Assembly (NCBI GenBank): GCA_963576785.1
Contig: OY756141.1
Location: 930,001-994,000, forward strand
DNA: 64,000 nt
Origin: Chlorophyllum brunneum
Taxonomy: Eukaryota; Basidiomycota; Agaricomycetes; Agaricales; Agaricaceae
Reading direction: 5' to 3'
The notes under the pieces were generated by a model. That model was given only the letters and a program-made list of their open reading frames with translations, had not been told where the DNA came from and did no database searches. Shown one piece after another: positions 34,762 to 46,290 of the stretch (its first letter is position 1; every line of letters begins with the position of its first letter). Made by a program: the position numbers and the translations under genes.

Positions 34762-35090
34762 TCACATTATCGAGCAGTTGCACCCCTGCGTAGGTGGTCC
34801 GTATGGGTCCTCAGCCTTTCCAACGGTCCCCCAGACGGAAGGAACCTAGGTGAAAAGTAATCAGCACCTCCACGTACTCGGCTCAGGAAACCAAACCCAC
34901 AAGGTGGTCCCTTGTCTGCCTGCAATACCGAATCAAGCTGTGGCACACGGTTAGGTCTTTTTTGCAGAACCCACGGTATATTCTTAACACACCTTGTACT
35001 TGCCTCGCTCACGCGCACGCGCGGCCTCGCCAGGTCTTCCTTCAGCCGCTGATTATGCTCGTTAAGCCGTCGAAGCTTGAGCTCTGACAT
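34762..35090 (-). CDS. G-protein gamma subunit, copy 2
   Basis: The start region reads [20 protein letters not shown], with the same coiled coil as copy 1. The first intron (GTGTGT donor, CCACAG acceptor) joins SEAST to [12 protein letters not shown], and the second (GTGGGT donor, CCTAG acceptor) joins to [18 protein letters not shown]. The end is GCNCSIM with CaaX box CSIM, a good farnesylation signal, with the stop at 34762-34764. Compared with copy 1 the two introns are at the same places but their sequences differ. An in-frame stop lies four codons before this ATG, and an ACAG acceptor sits just upstream, so a short 5' coding exon (like [10 protein letters not shown] in copy 1) may exist further upstream. 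Confidence 0.82.
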
Positions 35091-35450
35091 TGATTGCTGT
35101 CATCGCCATAAAAATGGAGATGAGTGGTTTGCGCAGCACCACAAACGTTATTCGTCGTCAGCGCCCGGGCCAAATGGGAGGATGCGGGAATCATAGGAAT
35201 ATTACCTTGTGCGGTCTGACATTCATATCAGGACGATATTGATGATGGCAACTTGAACAGGGAAAAGGAATGTGGTGCTGTAAAACCTGGGGTGTCAGAG
35301 ATCAGTGGAGCACTTTGGATAGCGACAGCAACTGACCTGGTGGGATAGAACAGAAGGATAGAATTTGCGGCCGACATTGGTAGGTATCGGCGTAGGACAT
35401 GGACTCAGGGCAATCAGCGGAGTTTGAAAACCCCATTGCCATCAACCACC
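35091..35450. promoter_or_regulatory. Divergent region, Ggamma copy 2 (-) and coiled-coil protein (+)
   Basis: Holds both promoters and perhaps a short first exon of Ggamma copy 2. No known motif was recognised. Confidence 0.4.
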
Positions 35451-36444
35451 ATGCATCCACGGAAAATCCGTACAAAAAGATCCGATTCGCTCGTCAAGAA
35501 CCGCTCAACAGGACGTCCGCAAAGACTTCCACGCGCTAGAAAGGACTCGGACGACGTGCGCGTGCGGAGCCCTAGCCCAAAAATTCTGCACGACTTGTCT
35601 TCTGCCGGTGACAATGATCGGACGCTCATCAATCGAACTGATGAGATTGACGATGGCGAATGGACTGATGAGGAGCCAGCTAATGATGACGACGTTTACT
35701 TCCATTGGGACGAAGAGGATACTTTGCTCTCTGACTTACTTGAGGAAGCGTATGCTTCGGCACCATCACCCCTCCGTCGCTGTCTAAATTCTCATCTATC
35801 AGCACTCCCGACACCGGCGACGCGGGGCTTATTGTCCTGGCGGAATCACTCCAGAAACCTTTCGATGACGAATCCCGACAACTCAAGAAAGAGATTGCTA
35901 AGGCTTTTGTGCCTCTTGTGAATAAAGTCAAGGGGATCTATGCTTCGATTGATCGGACTGTTGACCTTCCGTTTGGCGCTGGGCTTCTTTCGTTCAATAA
36001 CGCTAGCAAGGAACTAGAAAAGTCTACGAGCTCCACCATCGAGTTGTTGCAAAAGCTCCAGACCGAGCACCGGGTGCGTGATCTTGCGGTCTCCAACGAC
36101 TGGACTCATAATCAAGCTAGACCCGCGTTGGTGAGCTTCTCGGGCAGCTAGAAGAAGAGTATGGTCGTCGCGAAGAACTCTGGGTCGACTTCAAACAAGC
36201 TATGGATGATCTTGGTATATTCCTGCCCCCCGCGTTCCTCGGGCACTTGTACTCCTTGCTTACCGTTTACAATCCGCATCTAGTCAACCCTGTGCTCGAG
36301 ATGCTGAACGAGGCTCCTGCAAAACTGGAACGGACGATTGGGTCGATCGAGAAACAAGGACGGATTCTAGAGACGGAAGGCGCGGCTGCCATTGCCTCTG
36401 CGACGGAGCTGACGCTGCAGGATATCATTAGCAAGTTGAAGTAG
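35451..36444 (+). CDS. Uncharacterised coiled-coil protein
   Basis: I do not recognise this family. The preferred start at 35451 has context ACCACC before ATG; another in-frame ATG lies at 35424. The N-terminal third is basic (MHPRKIRTKRSDS) and then acidic (TDEEPANDDDVYFHWDEED). An intron with a GTATGC donor and TATCAG acceptor joins LLEEA to TPDTGDAGLIVLAES. A helical region follows (RQLKKEIAKAFVPLVNKV, KELEKSTSSTIELLQKLQ). A second intron gives TRVGELLGQLEEEYGRREEL. A third candidate intron, 36215-36283, is 69 bases long with good borders and keeps the frame whether spliced or not. The C-terminus is LTLQDIISKLK. The charge pattern and coiled coils suggest a structural or adaptor role, which is only a guess. 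Confidence 0.65.
36215..36283 (+). other. 69-base in-frame candidate intron (exitron) inside the coiled-coil gene
   Basis: Begins GTATAT, ends CATCTAG, has no in-frame stop and is 23 codons long. Spliced, the protein reads MDDLVNPVLEML; unspliced it gains a hydrophobic insert (IFLPPAFLGHLYSLL). Confidence 0.5.
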
Positions 36445-36636
36445 CTGTAGACACTGAACATGTTTTTTTTGGGCTCGCTCTCCCACACAAGCATCTGTTT
36501 GAGGTTGTTTGGCCGCAGCCTTGTCTGCATCACGCTCTCATTAATCGCTTGGCCGTCGTCGACGCCGACGCCGACATCGGTGCCCTGAGCGATAACCACC
36601 CCCACCACCTCCGCTCTCTCCACTACTATCCTTTGC

Positions 36637-36683
36637 TGACGATTTTGTGACGATTTTTGACGATTTTTGACGACCTGACGACA
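36637..36683 (+). promoter_or_regulatory. Five TGACG motifs in helical phase just before a start codon
   Basis: TGACG occurs at 36637, 36648, 36658, 36668 and 36676, that is at steps of 11, 10, 10 and 8 bases, and the ATG of the next gene is at 36684. TGACG is the half-site of bZIP factors of the ATF/CREB type. The array may be a bound promoter element or a structured leader. Confidence 0.5.
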
Positions 36684-38628
36684 ATGTTTTCTCCTGCACG
36701 ACTTGATTCTCCACCGCCTTCTCGGACACTCCCCTATCATCGGGCCCGTCCATGGTCTCCAGACCCACACAACCCGTTCCCCCCCATAAGCTCTCTGCCG
36801 CATGTCGATGAGCACGGCTACACAAACTATGATCTCTATCGCGGTTCCGTTCCTCTGGGCCGGCAGCGGCGAGTAGCATCCGAAGCATCCATAGAAGCGC
36901 TCGACCTTGCAGACTACGCACGTACTCTTCGCACCGGACAAACAGGCCATCCATACCCAACCTTTCCAGGCCAAGCATCAGGTCCTTCACACTCCCAAGA
37001 CCACTTTCCATCATACCCACCGGGCTCTTACATTCCTGATGCTCGAGCATCTCGGGACACACTGTCACCCCCATCTCTCGTCTCTCGGGGCCCTACATTA
37101 TCTTCCAATACTACATCAAGAAGCAGTCGAAGACCATTTTCTCTCCCAACACCCAGTTCATCCAACTACGGTCTTCATTCCGCAGCACGACTCCACCACC
37201 CTCAACCCCGCATTGCAGACCCACAGTCCCCGCAATTCGGCGGCAACCCCTCTGAAATCGATATATCTCAGTTTCCAGCATGGTCCCGGCCCTGGTACCA
37301 ATCCGCCAACCGCGCCAACCCCCGCTCACCACCACCCATCGACGATCTCTACACCGCCATCCCACCTTCCAATTTCGACTCTGCCAAGCAAAACAAGAAT
37401 GTCTTTGACCCAGGCTATGTGCACTATGATCAGGATTATTATCCTGGTACAGATCCGTCGTCACTATCCGATCCTGTGTTCGCCCCGCCTTCCTCCATTG
37501 GACACGAGTCCACGCGCGGCTTACTACCATGGAGCCATTCGGACAATTCAGCCGCTGTGGACCCGTTGACAAAGGAAGAGAGGCTGAGAATGCTCGAACG
37601 AGAATTTGGGCCAAACAGCACAAAGGGGAAAGGTAAAGCGGTGGGAGATTTTGTTGATGAGGAAGGGAAACCCCTGATTGGGACTGTGGACGTGAACGGG
37701 AACCTCGTTACTCAGGGACCAAGGAAACGTGTTACTATGAGGGTTTTTCAGGCTCTATTTGCTCTTGGTGCTGGCATACCAGCGATATACGCTGCCATCG
37801 TGAGCACAGATACACATATCGACTACTCCTGGAACACTGACGGATTAAACAGGCCATTAAACCCGATCCTCCTCCACCTCCGGCAGGCAAACCTCCAGCA
37901 TTCGTTCTCTACATAATTTCCATAATCACCTTCCTCTTACTCCTCTATCTCTTCCTTCTCCGTCCATGCTGTTGTAATCCTCGTCGCAAGAACAAGAACC
38001 TAATGGATAATCCTCTCTCAGGCGGTATGATGGTTCTTCCCGTTCCAAACACAGGCAAAAAGAAGAATAAAGGCAAGAAACCGAAGAAAGGTGGTGGGGG
38101 TCCAATGGGCGGGGATGGTGATGTCCAAGTCAACCTTATCGTTGATCCACATGTGTTTTCCGGTGGACATGATGACGAGGAAAGTGACGATGATGATACT
38201 GACAGAGGTGGTCTACCCGGTGGATACTATGGTGTTGGTGGTGGGCCCACGAGGGGAAAAGCGAAGGGGAGGAGGAACCACAGACGGAGTGTGTTTGCTG
38301 GATTGGCCATGGAAGAGGAATGGAAGCGAGCTAGAGGGTGGGCTAAGAAGATCGCTTTTGTGGATGCTGCAGGAATTGTAGTTTGGGGAGCCGTATTCAT
38401 TTTCGTGATGATAGGGAAGCGGTGCCCGAGTGGTGGATTTGACGGCTGGTGAGTAGTATTTTCCTCTTTACCGATCGAACCCCGTGTTAATGTTGCTTTG
38501 AAAGGTGTAACGCGTATAATACATCTTCGGCATGTGCTTGTCTGTTGTGTTTTGCGTTTGGCGTGAGTGTGTTTTTTGATGTGAAGGATCTGCATACGAG
38601 CAAGGCTTCTCCACGGACACGGACATGA
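36684..38628 (+). CDS. Membrane protein of unknown function
   Basis: The start is MFSPARLDSPPPSRTLPY at 36684. An earlier in-frame ATG at 36657 lies inside the TGACG array and is less likely. The N-terminal 350 residues are Pro/Ser-rich and probably disordered, with TVDVNGNLVTQGPRKR before the first membrane helix (VFQALFALGAGIPAIYAAI). An intron at 37800-37852 joins to PDPPPPPAGKPPAF and a second helix (VLYIISIITFLLLLYLFLL) ending in RPCCCN, possibly palmitoylated. A Gly/Lys/Asp-rich middle follows, then a third helix (IVVWGAVFIFVMIG). A last intron after GGFDGW gives a Cys-rich stretch (CNAYNTSSACACLLCF) and the stop at 38626-38628. I know similar uncharacterised basidiomycete proteins but no function. 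Confidence 0.75.
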
Positions 38629-39116
38629 TTTGTTTATTCGCATCCACGGTAAAGTGTAACGGTTGATTATCTGCGAGTATTTCGGTCCCTGCTGTACATT
38701 ATTTCCTATGTATCAGGGGTGGTAGCATTAAACGTATTGATTTTGTAGAAAATTATTCCTTGGTGCAGACTCCCGAGTGTTTTCTCCGCGAGCCAGTCTG
38801 TCCCTGGTCTTGAAATCTGACGTATCGGGGGTTGGCGATATCAAGTTAACGTTCCGGCAATCTTGGCTAATGACTCCTGACCCAGGCTCTGGCAGTTCGG
38901 GCTTTGCCCCAGACCTCCGCAGATATACAAGTGAGATTATAAGAAGACAGGAGTGTCCCCTTTTGAGTGCAGGTAACCCCAAATTGACAGTCATATGATT
39001 TCATGTATTCTGAGCTTCGAAGTTGGATCACCCTTGTCCTCGAAAACTCATATAGTTACCGGGAAACGAGAAAATAATGCATAACAAAACTAGGAGCCAC
39101 ACTCAGTCCATAAAAA
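38629..39116. other. Convergent intergenic region
   Basis: Both flanking genes end here. No gene or repeat was recognised. Confidence 0.45.
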
Positions 39117-39871
39117 CTACGTTCCATCACCTCGTCTCAGCCTATTAAACTTGGGTAATGTCTCCTTCAAATAATCAGCGTGTTTTTTCCGTAGGTCTGC
39201 CTCCTGGAGTTTCCCTCTTCCACTCCAGGTACGCCTGGCAGTAGACGGTCCATAAACGACAGTATAATCTGAAAGAATTTCATCCTCTGTGGGTGCAAGT
39301 AAAACCGCCGCGCCGATAACACAGTACGAGCCGATGCTGACGGTATGGTGTACGCGTGCACGGGTGGAGATGGTATTAGAATTACCGATTGACGGACACT
39401 CGATTCCTGGTATGTATTCTCAGAAGTGCTCATAAATGGATAAAGGTAACGTGGAGGGACTCACGAGAACCAATTTCGAAGAGATTTTCATCGCCTATAC
39501 GCATGGTCTCTTTCTTCCTAGAGAATGGGCTCAATATTAGTGATAAATAAATTGCACATCCACATACCGATTAACAATGATAGCACCTTCTTCAATGATG
39601 CATCCTGACCCAATTATTATAGGTCCAGCAATAGCAAAAATAGTCGCCTTGGGGTGGATTATGGTGCCTAGTAATGTTGAAGAGCATAGTAAGCACGAAT
39701 CTCAAAGTCAAAACGCGAGAGCACTTGCCCGAGCCAATCGTGATGTCTCCTTTGAGCTCAACATCCTGGCAAACAACAGCTTTGGAGTGAATGACAAACT
39801 TGTCGCGTCTAGATCATTCAATGAGTACAAGTTTGTGACCAACAGAAGGAGACTCAACACATTGGCGCCAT
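39117..39871 (-). CDS. Dynactin subunit p27 (DCTN6-like), left-handed beta helix
   Basis: p27 caps the pointed end of the dynactin filament together with p25 and links dynein to cargo (family knowledge). The sequence has hexapeptide-type repeats: [84 protein letters not shown] and [13 protein letters not shown]. The C-terminal [19 protein letters not shown] matches the family's tail (a helix ending near LPxxxxL). The start at 39871 (MAP, then an inferred 53-base intron with a weak GTGTTG donor) is less sure than the rest. The stop is at 39117-39119. Other hexapeptide transferases usually show catalytic His residues in loops, which are not evident here. Confidence 0.8.
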
Positions 39872-39992
39872 AGCAATGGAACGAGAGCAAGACGGAACTG
39901 CGTTTGAACTATAAATGGATGCTTTGCCTGTGTTTGGCTCAACCATCAGGTAACGTTTCCGAGATTTTGAAGTTGTAGTTCATCGTTTCTGC

Positions 39993-40909
39993 ATGGACAA
40001 GTCTGCACCATGGACAGTCATCCAGGGCACACTAGCAATATGCAAGTCCGTCTTTCTTGAACGTCATGCACCCGAAACCAATCTGACCTTGTCACAGCCG
40101 CAATTAGCGCAACTGGAACAGGCATTCTAGGAATTCTGAGAGGACAAGAACACTATGGTGTTCTGGCTGGTGCATCTGCGCTGAACAGTGGCATCACAGC
40201 TGCCGCGTTCTTCAGTAAGTCTGATTATACGTTATCCCTCTACAACAACTGAACGTAATGTTAGGTTTGCGTGAATATGTTGTCAGTCCTATTTTGGTCT
40301 ATATCATTCCCTTGGAGCAATACGAACGACGACGACGCGAACGGGGAATTGGGCAGGCCTCATTAGAGGCGGGAGCCCCATCCCCGACCGTCCCTAGCTC
40401 CAGCCTCTGGTCAATGCGGACTCACAAAGTTCTAGACAGTACTGTGAGCGGGGCAGTAACGGGTGGATCCTTGCGTGGTTGGAAATGTGCGCTTACCTAC
40501 TCGGTCGCTCCCCGAGCCAAAGACTGACCTTTGCATAGCTGGTCCTAGAGCTGCGCTGTCAGGTGCAATTACCGTCGGTGTTGCTGCCACGCTTCTACAA
40601 CTAGGCTATAATGAAATTGGCGTCCAACGCCTAAAGTACATCTCTCGCCAACACACAGCTGAACTTGAGCCACGCTCAGCGATAGTAGCATCAACACCAG
40701 CTACGCACCAAGCAGCCTTGGACATCCCGCCTGTTGAAGAGCCGGGCTCATGGAAAGCGATGATGCTTTCGTTAATGGGTGTCAGAAAGATGTCGGAGGA
40801 AGAGTATCTCAGGCGGCTGAAGCTCCAGAGGGAACATCATCTGATACGAATAAAAGAGCTCGAGCGGAAACTGGAAGACGAGAGGAAGGCGAATGAGGAT
40901 GTGAAATAG
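39993..40909 (+). CDS. Small mitochondrial-type membrane protein, Tim17/TIMMDC1-like
   Basis: The first exon is MDKSAPWTVIQGTLA. After an intron the protein continues ATGTGILGILRGQEHYG and SALNSGITAAAFF, then LREYVVSPILVYIIPLEQYE. After a loop it reads TVSGAVTGGSLRGWK, spliced to GPRAALSGAITVGVAATLLQLGYNE. Gly-rich helices with small-residue spacing and the order GAVTGG then GPRAALSGA resemble the Tim17/Tim22/Tim23 fold. The C-terminus is a charged coiled coil (RLKLQREHHLIRIKELERKL) with the stop at 40907-40909. The first intron is uncertain: a GC donor (T|GCAAGT) or a GT donor two bases later both work with different acceptors. The assignment to import or complex I assembly is inference. Confidence 0.6.
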
Positions 40910-41032
40910 ACATCTCATTATACTATCATCATATGTTCAATCTAATACACGCACCCCATCTCTTCGCTCGCATCCAGCTAGTGAATGCGGTTCAGTATTT
41001 TACGGACAAAAGTCTTTTAAACTCTCAGCCCT

Positions 41033-42478
41033 TCAACCCAACTTCCAGATGTCGATGACACCCTTCCCCTTCTCATCAAACCCTCCTACAACAATTCGTT
41101 TTTCATCAACAACCAAGGCGTTGACCTTCATCATAGTCTCGCACTGACGGTGCCATATAGCCTGGTAAATGACAGCACCAGAGCTGTTACCGTATATGAG
41201 ATTATAATGGGTAATCGCGCCTTTGAGTGTTGAAACTGTCAACCGCGTCGGGCTATGGAAAGCGCTATGTAGGTGATATTTGACTTCAGGGAGTGGTTTC
41301 GTGCAAGCTGGAGATTAAACTCACACAGCGACGACAGGCGCCTCAGCTACCGAGACGATGGAGGCCTGCTCTAGATCGAGACCACCCCACTTGGTTTTTT
41401 TCTTGTTTTTGGATGTTGAAGTGGCCTTTTCACCTCCGAACCCGAGCCAAAGCTTCCCATCTGCCGTGCCCGCTGCAATAATGCCATTTGGTGCAATGGA
41501 AAGCGACATGACGAAAGGAGGTGACATAGAAACCTTATCGTCTTGGGTGGATAGACCGGCTGACAGCAAGGTAGTTCATACGAAACTGCATCATGGTATC
41601 AGGGTGTAGTGACGAACCAAGATCTTGTTTTGATAAAACTTCATCGCGTGCAATGTCAGAGTGTAATAATGTAGTATCACAACCTCCGCTGACGAGTTCC
41701 CGAGGACGCTCAGGTATCCATTCAACTGAACCACACATCTATGTGTTGGACATTACAAAGTCAGTGCGGTAACATGTGGCGTTGAAAGGAGGTTGTGCGT
41801 ACGATATCGTGTTTGTTCTTGAGCTTTGTGACCATCTTCGTGGAAAGTTCAACGATACCCACAGAACCTGAGTCTGTCCCAAAAGCGAGATGTGTTTTCT
41901 CCCAATTGAGCGCGAGCTATCTAATGCTTTTCAGTTTTCTTTCACCGGACACCTAGGAAAAAACGCACATCCTGTACTTCATCGTCGTCATTATTATCTG
42001 GGATTACAGTGATATTTTCAAGTGCATCATCGTATGTTTGGATGAGCTTAGGTGTATCCAACTGGAATTTGAGAACCTAGCAAGAAAGTTATAGTTATAT
42101 GCAATTTGCCAACAAAAATAAAGATCGACGACATACTTGCTTTCCAGCAGCGATCCACGCGTCTCTAAACTCAGATCCTGGTCGTTTAACACAGACGATA
42201 GAGGAGACCATCTTTCCATTCCCTTTCACCGCCCTGAGAACCTTGAAGGAAGACAGATCATATACACGCAAGTCGCCATTATCTGTCCGAATCCCTTTCA
42301 GTACATTGGACCCAAGCGGAGAGGTCGATGTTGTACCTGAACCAGCGTAGAGATGTCCAGCATGACCAAAGGCAAGTGCAGTGATTTGCCAGATATTTGG
42401 TGTTGTCAAGGAGTGAAGGAGGGTGAATGAAGCCTCTGGGTGAGGCGGGACTGATGTGTTTTGGTCTTGAGCAGACAT
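41033..42478 (-). CDS. WD40-repeat protein, WDR53-like
   Basis: The start at 42478 gives MSAQDQNTSVPPHPEASF; another in-frame ATG lies at 42511. Blades are seen in ITALAFGHAGHLYAGSG, GDLRVYDLSSFKVLRAV, ALNWEKTHLAFGTDSGS, GSVEWIPERPRELVSGGCD, SLSIAPNGIIAAGTADGKLW and VNALVVDEKRIVVGGFD, ending in VIDIWKLG. A Lys-rich loop (TSKNKKKTKWGG) sits between the late blades. The order and short length fit WDR53, a possible DDB1-CUL4 substrate receptor, but clear DxR boxes were not found, so the name is tentative. It lies 224 bases downstream of UTP21 on the same strand. Confidence 0.7.
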
Positions 42479-42701
42479 GACGGCATTGATGGGTGATGGA
42501 GCACAGATCAAAATCCCAAATATGTTTTCTCATCCCCGACAGGGACACAGAAGGCTGAACCCACCCGGCTTCTATAATGGCTACAGTTAATCGATGCATT
42601 TATATACCGCAGATCGTCAGTGATATGTCGTCGACGAGTACAGGTGTATCCGACGGTCATTTTACAGAGCTGATACATATGTAGACATTAACTGCCTATG
42701 A

Positions 42702-45700
42702 CTATAGTGTATCCCGAACAAAACCTAACGTTCCTAGCGACGACGCAATCAATTCCAACACCCTCTGACTCTCCCTCTCCTGGGCTTCCTTCAGTTTCTT
42801 CAGTCCTTCCCTCAGTTCCTCATTCGTGATCAACACATCCGCATGCAGGCGTAAAAACACATTTATAATTGCTTCCACAGCCTCAAAATCTCGATGTGTT
42901 GCAAGCCGCCGTCCAAGGGCATGCATGAAAATGTTTAAGCTCTGTAACGATGTCAGGGATCGGAGTTCGAGCTCTAGTGCTGCTGGTTGCAGCATTTTGG
43001 CTTGATGGAAGAATCCCTCATCTACAACCAATCTTAACACTTCTCAACGATACAAGGAGGTAACGGAGACACTCACAGTCACCATCAGGACCCTCCTCCA
43101 ATAGCTTTTTGTAAAATACGCTCTCGGCACCGGCAGCAGCTTTATCTAATCTCCGCGTTGGTTTTTTCGTTTCCTTCGCCTGCTGCTCAACGGGGGCAAA
43201 TCGAGTGTCCACTCCCGGCAAAGTTGGTAAGAAGAATGGTGCCTTTTCTAGCGGCTTTGGCGGTTCTTTTGGTTTATTGCGTTGCTGTATCACCTCGAGG
43301 TTTAAGAGGGTTTGCCACCTTGATCGAGGCAGTAGCGTCAACGTAATAAGCCCTCCGTCGAGCTGCGTTGGCGCGGAGAAGACATCGGGTGGTGTATCTT
43401 GGACTGTCAGGGATGGAAGGGATTCCAGAGCTACGAAAAGTGTTGAGCAGGAACATTCCGAATATTTTCTACGGCGGGCTTACCATTCTCTTCTGTAGTG
43501 CCTTGCATAGACGGCAGTGATACATCTTGGATATCTTCCTCAGCAATTCCCTGAAAGGAAATATTCGAGTACTGAGCACGATTTGCCCTGGAACAGCTGC
43601 ATTGGTATACAATCCAGTACTTTCTGAGTCACAAGTACACACCATAGATAGACACCGACGCTGTCAATATGAGCGGTCGCCAAAAAGTCGCCTGTCGGAG
43701 AAAACGAAATGCTCGTGGCAACACTTGATGTCTTAAAGGCGTCAATCAGCTGCCCAGTCGGGAGATCAAACGTCCGTATAATGGAATCCAACGAGGTTGT
43801 GATTAGCCAGCGAGCATCTGCCGAAAAACCCTATTTAAATTGGTATGAGCGCCAGCCATGCGCAAGTTGTAGAGACCCATACTCACCATGTCCAAGACCC
43901 GTCCCCGGAAACCGCCCAATTCCCTGACAATCCTCCGCGTTTCGATATCTATCACTCGAACGACCATATCGTCGCATATAACAGCCACTAATCCACTATC
44001 GCGATGTATCTGTATCGAAACTGCTGCTGACGGTAATATTAAGGTATGTTCTAATTTTGTTGTTTGAAAGTCGAAGAACTGGATTTAACAACCAAATTCG
44101 CCGTCAGCCATCAATCAAACTGACAAAAAGGAGTATCCAAACGAGTGAAATGGAGTGGCAGTACTGACGTTGAGCGTCCCATCGAGGGTGCTAGCAATAA
44201 CGACCCGGTTCAATGGATCTGTGGCAAGGCCAGTGATGGTCCTATCTCGCTTTTTAGCCCCATTCCGCAGTCTTGCAGATGCTTCTGACGGGCAGGGTCC
44301 AACATCGTAGGATTTGCGCTTGATCCCCGATTGCAGGTTCCACATGTGTATTTGGCCTGTTGAGGAGCCGGCGAGGCCAAAGTTGCCACAGGCTGTGACG
44401 CACACGTCCTGTTAGACTTTCTCAATAAAATAAAAAAAGCTTCCTGCGATGTTTATTGACTCACCTTGACAGACCCAAGGGGACTACGTTCCTTGCCTTT
44501 GCCTTTTCCTGGTTCTGTGAACCCAAGCGTAAATTTACCGAGCCTTTTGTTTAACATCGTCCATGAACGGGCATAGGTTTCGTCCGTGTGCGCAGTGAGG
44601 ATATCGTCCCAATCCTTGGCCCGCGTTGTGGAGTAAGATATAGAGTTGATCGGAGGGAATTTGAGGGAGGCGACCGGTATTGAAAGAGTGGACGCCTTCT
44701 TGGCCAGAGAACCTAAGGGTCCCATCAGCACAATCGCGACAAAGTGTGTGTTGATGAAGCTCACCTTGCGAGAGCTCAAATGACCTTGAATCTCTCACAA
44801 CAGAAGTGCACCTCAGGCTACGATCCCTCGAAGCCGTTAGCAACTGCTTGCCATCGTCGCCGTAGTAGCGAATGAGATGAGGCGGAGCGTGATGACCAGA
44901 ACGGAACTTTAGCAGCCTCGGGGCCGACGTTGGTGAATCAAATAGCCATTGCTAAAGCACCCTCAGTAAACGGAATGAGCAATCCAACAATCAACTAACC
45001 TTGACACTGTTGTCCTCTCCTGATGTCACTAGTACGGGCTGACCAGGAACCCATTCGACAGCCGTAACAGCACCGTCGTGTGCTCCACGTATCATGTGTA
45101 ACAAACGCCCACCGTTATTAAGGTCCCACAGTGCTATGTGCCCAGCGGTTGAAGCAGACGCAAGGATTGGGTGGCCATCTAAGAAGAATAGATTAAGCCT
45201 GAGTGAAAGTTCAGTGTTTGATGAGCACACACCACTTCTGAACCCCAACGCACGAATTCCGCCGTCCATAAACATTCTCATTAACCGTTCATCCAGTCGT
45301 ACGTCATATACTGAGATCTCTCCAGAGGCGAAGCCGATACCGACGACATCAATCGCAGGCGACTGTACGAGAGCAGTTATGGCGCTTCCAAGGGCAGGGG
45401 TCGCGTCAGACGGCTCAGGTGACGATGTAAGTTTCGATAGAGAGAACTTGTAGATACAAGTGCTAACGGGGGAAGGGTTATCATGATGGACGGAAGGGAG
45501 GATAGTTCTTGGCTCACTTGGTTTTAATGTTCCAGAGTTGCAGGGTGCCCTCGCTACTGGCAACAAGCACTTTGTTAAGATAGGTTGCAGGATGGAGTAT
45601 GGAAGTCGCGGTGAAACCACTGTCAAGCTGAATCGCGGACCCAAGTTCTGGCTGACGTCGGCACAAATATCACGGTGGAAGGATAAATCTCGTACCACCG

Positions 45701-46290
45701 TCTGTTGTATCCCAGATCAACATGTGCCCCCCGTCTTCTGTCAACGCAAGCAGGGAAGTGCCGAATATCGTAATGTAGGAAAGTAGGGTATCCAATGGGT
45801 TTGTCAGTGTGGAAACCTAAAACTAATGAATACATGGGCAGAGCACGGGGAGAGTGGAATGACTAACTGGTTTCCCCCGGATATATTTGATTGCGTGAGG
45901 CCCAGAAGCAGCCCAAACTGCGTCACCATCGAGAGCCAGACTCGTTATTTGCTCTGGTGTATCAGGACCTATAAAAATGTTCGCATATCTCCCATATGCG
46001 TGCACGGAATGCTCACCAACAAAGAGTAAACCCATTTTTGCGCCCTCCCACAGCGCCCATGCTTTGCCCAGACACGTCAAGATATGAATTCTTGGTCCAT
46101 CCGTTGCGCCTTTGTAAGATCTCGTTTGTAGGACAAATGGGACTTGGTTCGTGATCAGACCCAGTGCCCTAAACGGTGCAAAGAGCCTTGGTTCCTGGGC
46201 TTTGCGGACCGTAGCGACGGGCTTGTCTTGTCGCAGGCGCTTGCGAGGCGGTGAACCGGGAGTGTCGACGTTCATGGGTTCATCTGTCAT
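42702..46290 (-). CDS. UTP21: U3 snoRNP component UTP21 (WDR36)
   Basis: UTP21 belongs to the UTP-B complex of the small-subunit processome in the nucleolus. The start region is MTDEPMNVDTPGSPPRKRLR, followed by LFAPFRALGLITNQVPFVL, the diagnostic N-terminal motif. Two seven-bladed WD40 propellers are spread over many short exons (for example ITGLATDPLNRVVIASTLDG and IQIHRDSGLVAVICDD). The C-terminal Utp21 domain has RSRWQTLLNLEVIQQRNKPK, EPPKPLEKAPFFLPTLPG and the end LASSLGTLGFVRDTL-type segment closing at 42702. More than ten introns are needed. The whole domain order matches yeast Utp21 and human WDR36. Expression is probably from the divergent region at 46291-47087. Confidence 0.92.
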
